This document shows, piece by piece, positions 61,813 through 64,000 of a stretch of 64,000 nucleotides of DNA. The first letter of the stretch is position 1. The number at the start of each line of letters is the position of its first letter. The notes under the pieces are model-generated. The model was not told the DNA's origin. It saw only the letters and a list, made by a program, of their open reading frames with translations, and did not search any database. The position numbers and the translations under genes are program-made. The stretch is from Hybos culiciformis (lineage: Eukaryota > Arthropoda > Insecta > Diptera > Hybotidae): assembly GCA_964007475.1 (NCBI GenBank), contig OZ023273.1, positions 145,611,308 to 145,675,307 of the forward strand, read 5' to 3'.

Positions 61813-64000
61813 TCTGAATGTAAGAAATATACAAACAAATGTAAAATAAAATATGTTTTTATTTATGACTATGTGAAGCCTTTCGAGACATTTTTAAAAC
61901 GATTTGGCTATAAGATGTTTACTGCGATAAATACATACATAACATTGACATTATGATATCCTTCTTAATTTTTAAGTTTTATAATGGTATAAACGTAGGC
62001 ATATTTGGATTAATTGAAATATTGAACCATTCTTCAGAATTTAAAAAGAATGATCAATTTGAAACTATTTGAAATAGGTGTTAAGATAAAAAAAATATTT
62101 CGAATTATTTTTCCCATGGAAAATTTTAAATTAATAATTTTGTTGAAAGCATTTAATTTGATAACATATATAATATCCAAATAATTCTAATTATTTTCAT
62201 TAAAACATATTGTTTTCATATATTAATATGTAAACACATTTCATTGTTAATTTTACAATTTTCACTGTTATAGAAAAATGTCAACAAAATGTCACGAACT
62301 TGATTATTACAAGGGTATTTTTTCATAGTTAAACAAAAGTAATCTAATTAAAAAGTTTAAGCGCCAAATTTACAACAAAAAAACATTAAAATTATATCCT
62401 TCATATTTGTATAAAACAATCTTGTATAAGTCTGGTTTTTTTTTTTTTTTATAGGAAAATAATAATAAGTGAATGACTTTTTTCAACAATTTTCACCTTG
62501 AAATTTGATATTTTTGATTTTGTTTTGAACCACATTTCTTCAAACATAACTGCACAAAAATAAATTTCAAAAATTTTCAGTTGGAAAAGTTTTAATCCTT
62601 GAAGCTTATTTGAAGCCTTTAAAAGACTATTTATACAATTTGAATGTTGTTATTTAACAAGGCAATGTTTCTAAAAATAGTAATTACGGTCCCAAATGTA
62701 CGCAAATTTACAGATCAATTTCAAAAACAAGTTTTAAATTTTTATGTTATTTCAACATCAAATCTGGATAGAAATAGTTTGTTTTAGGCACTTCTATCAA
62801 TATTATATCTCTTTTATTTCGAAGCATTCCAAACTTTTATATACTTTTAATAATGTCTCCAACTTAAAACCAGAAAAAAGTGTATTGATTGAACCCTTGA
62901 ACAGTGGACTATTATAACTTTTCTAAGTTCGAAACTCATATTGAAATTTAGATTTTATTAAAACTTTTTGTGGTGGTTAAAATAGACCTTCAAGAATTTT
63001 TATTAATTTTACGAGAGAACTACAGTTAAAATATTTTTATGGGTTCTTGAATAGATTCAAATTAGTAATTGATATTTTTATTTTTTTATACATTTCTAAT
63101 TTAATAATTCCCAAAAAAAAAAAAATGTTTCTCGTCAATATGTTCTGAAATGAATTTAAATTACTAATTCAATTAACAAAATTTCAACGATACAGTTTTT
63201 TTTAATTTCTACATTACAACTACGAGAAGGCCTTTTTATACATGATGTACATTGTTTGTTTTGTATGATGTATAATTTCAATTCATTTTCACTATAGTTT
63301 TATACTATAATTGAAAATTTTAGTTAAAAAAAACTTAAAGTTTCAATTTAAAGAAAACTAAAAATGTAATTGATAGAAAATTGTTGGTCCGAGGAATGGT
63401 GAATAATGTTTAATTGTAATCGAAGTTAATTTTAAAATTTAAAATTTAAATATAACCAAAGTCTTTGGATCAAAATGAGTCATGCCATAAATAAAATTAT
63501 TTTTTACACTTATTACTGAAAATTTTATAACACGAAAACAACTAAAACTTAACTTATAAGTCGTAAGAAATAAACCAATAAAAAAATATCTGAATTATTT
63601 TCGCGGAATAATTATGAATGTTTTTTTTCTAGAATAATTGTAAAAAAATATATAGGTATATATATTTTTTTTACCTTGAAATTTTTCAATATAAACCTAA
63701 TTATGATCTTCCAAAACATTCACGTAAGACAAATTTGCATATAAAGACTAACTATACTTTTTGTTTTTGCAATTTAAACCCATTTTCTTAGAATATTATC
63801 CTAATTGTCCAGCCCAAAACTATCTAAAAAAGGATATAATAAATGGTTTTTTCTGCAGGAATCTGCAATCGCGTTTAAACAGTGCAATAAAAACAGAGTA
63901 CACTATTAAAATATATATGGATCTTTTTTTAAGGAAAACAGTAAAGGGTAAATTTTTATTAAAACTAAAAAGTTAAGAATAGTTTAGTTTTAAATATGTA
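61813..64000. other. AT-rich non-coding stretch
   Basis: No gene is recognised to the end of the window. Short frames, including one at 63761-63976, have no splice or homology support. Confidence 0.5.

Noticed and set aside
61622..61849. 75-codon frame on the plus strand
   Set aside because: It lies in the loop and right arm of the long hairpin, so its length follows from the repeat and not from coding constraint.

Overview
This window is about 80% A+T, with long poly(A) and poly(T) runs, many small microsatellites, and no long open reading frame. Coding-like sequence occurs only as short islands flanked by splice-like signals. There are several DNA-transposon relics with target-site duplications and a non-LTR retrotransposon 3' end. 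Together this fits an intergenic or intronic stretch of a very AT-rich arthropod genome, most likely an insect. The insect guess rests on the retroelement, the cuticle-protein-like and acetyltransferase-like exons, and the transposon types; I cannot name the species.

Mobile DNA is the best-supported content. Three non-autonomous hAT-type elements each have terminal inverted repeats starting CAG and a perfect 8-bp duplication: 2150-2856 (TATATATG), 9955-10079 (GAATTAAG) and 49275-50057 (GATATACT). A fourth MITE at 37580-38199 has GTCGC-rich ends flanked by TA. A 5'-truncated non-LTR retrotransposon lies on the minus strand at 53797-54250 with its poly(A) tail. An unusual modular family has one copy at 13490-14022 and relatives at 39320-39541 and 40176-40689. 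It joins a ~200-bp palindrome, centred on a TATATCAC...GTGATATA hairpin, to a body whose internal minisatellite differs between copies.

Candidate host coding pieces are weak and mostly on the minus strand. They are: a decayed 135-codon frame at 9687-10224 that a hAT MITE has interrupted; a three-exon phase-compatible model at 28788-29595; an acetyltransferase-like exon at 47921-48095; and a secreted cuticle-protein-like exon at 52604-52787. A possible terminal exon lies on the plus strand at 10427-10481. None is a complete, confident gene.

Several long inverted repeats form hairpins of 70 to 315 nt (19241-19336, 24853-25090, 39655-39785, 45170-45254, 61498-61812). They are candidates for hairpin-RNA sources or recent inverted duplications. 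The 7-mer AAAGGAT/ATCCTTT is also strikingly common by eye. No tRNA, rRNA, CRISPR array or LTR pair was seen. The remainder is low-complexity AT-rich sequence.
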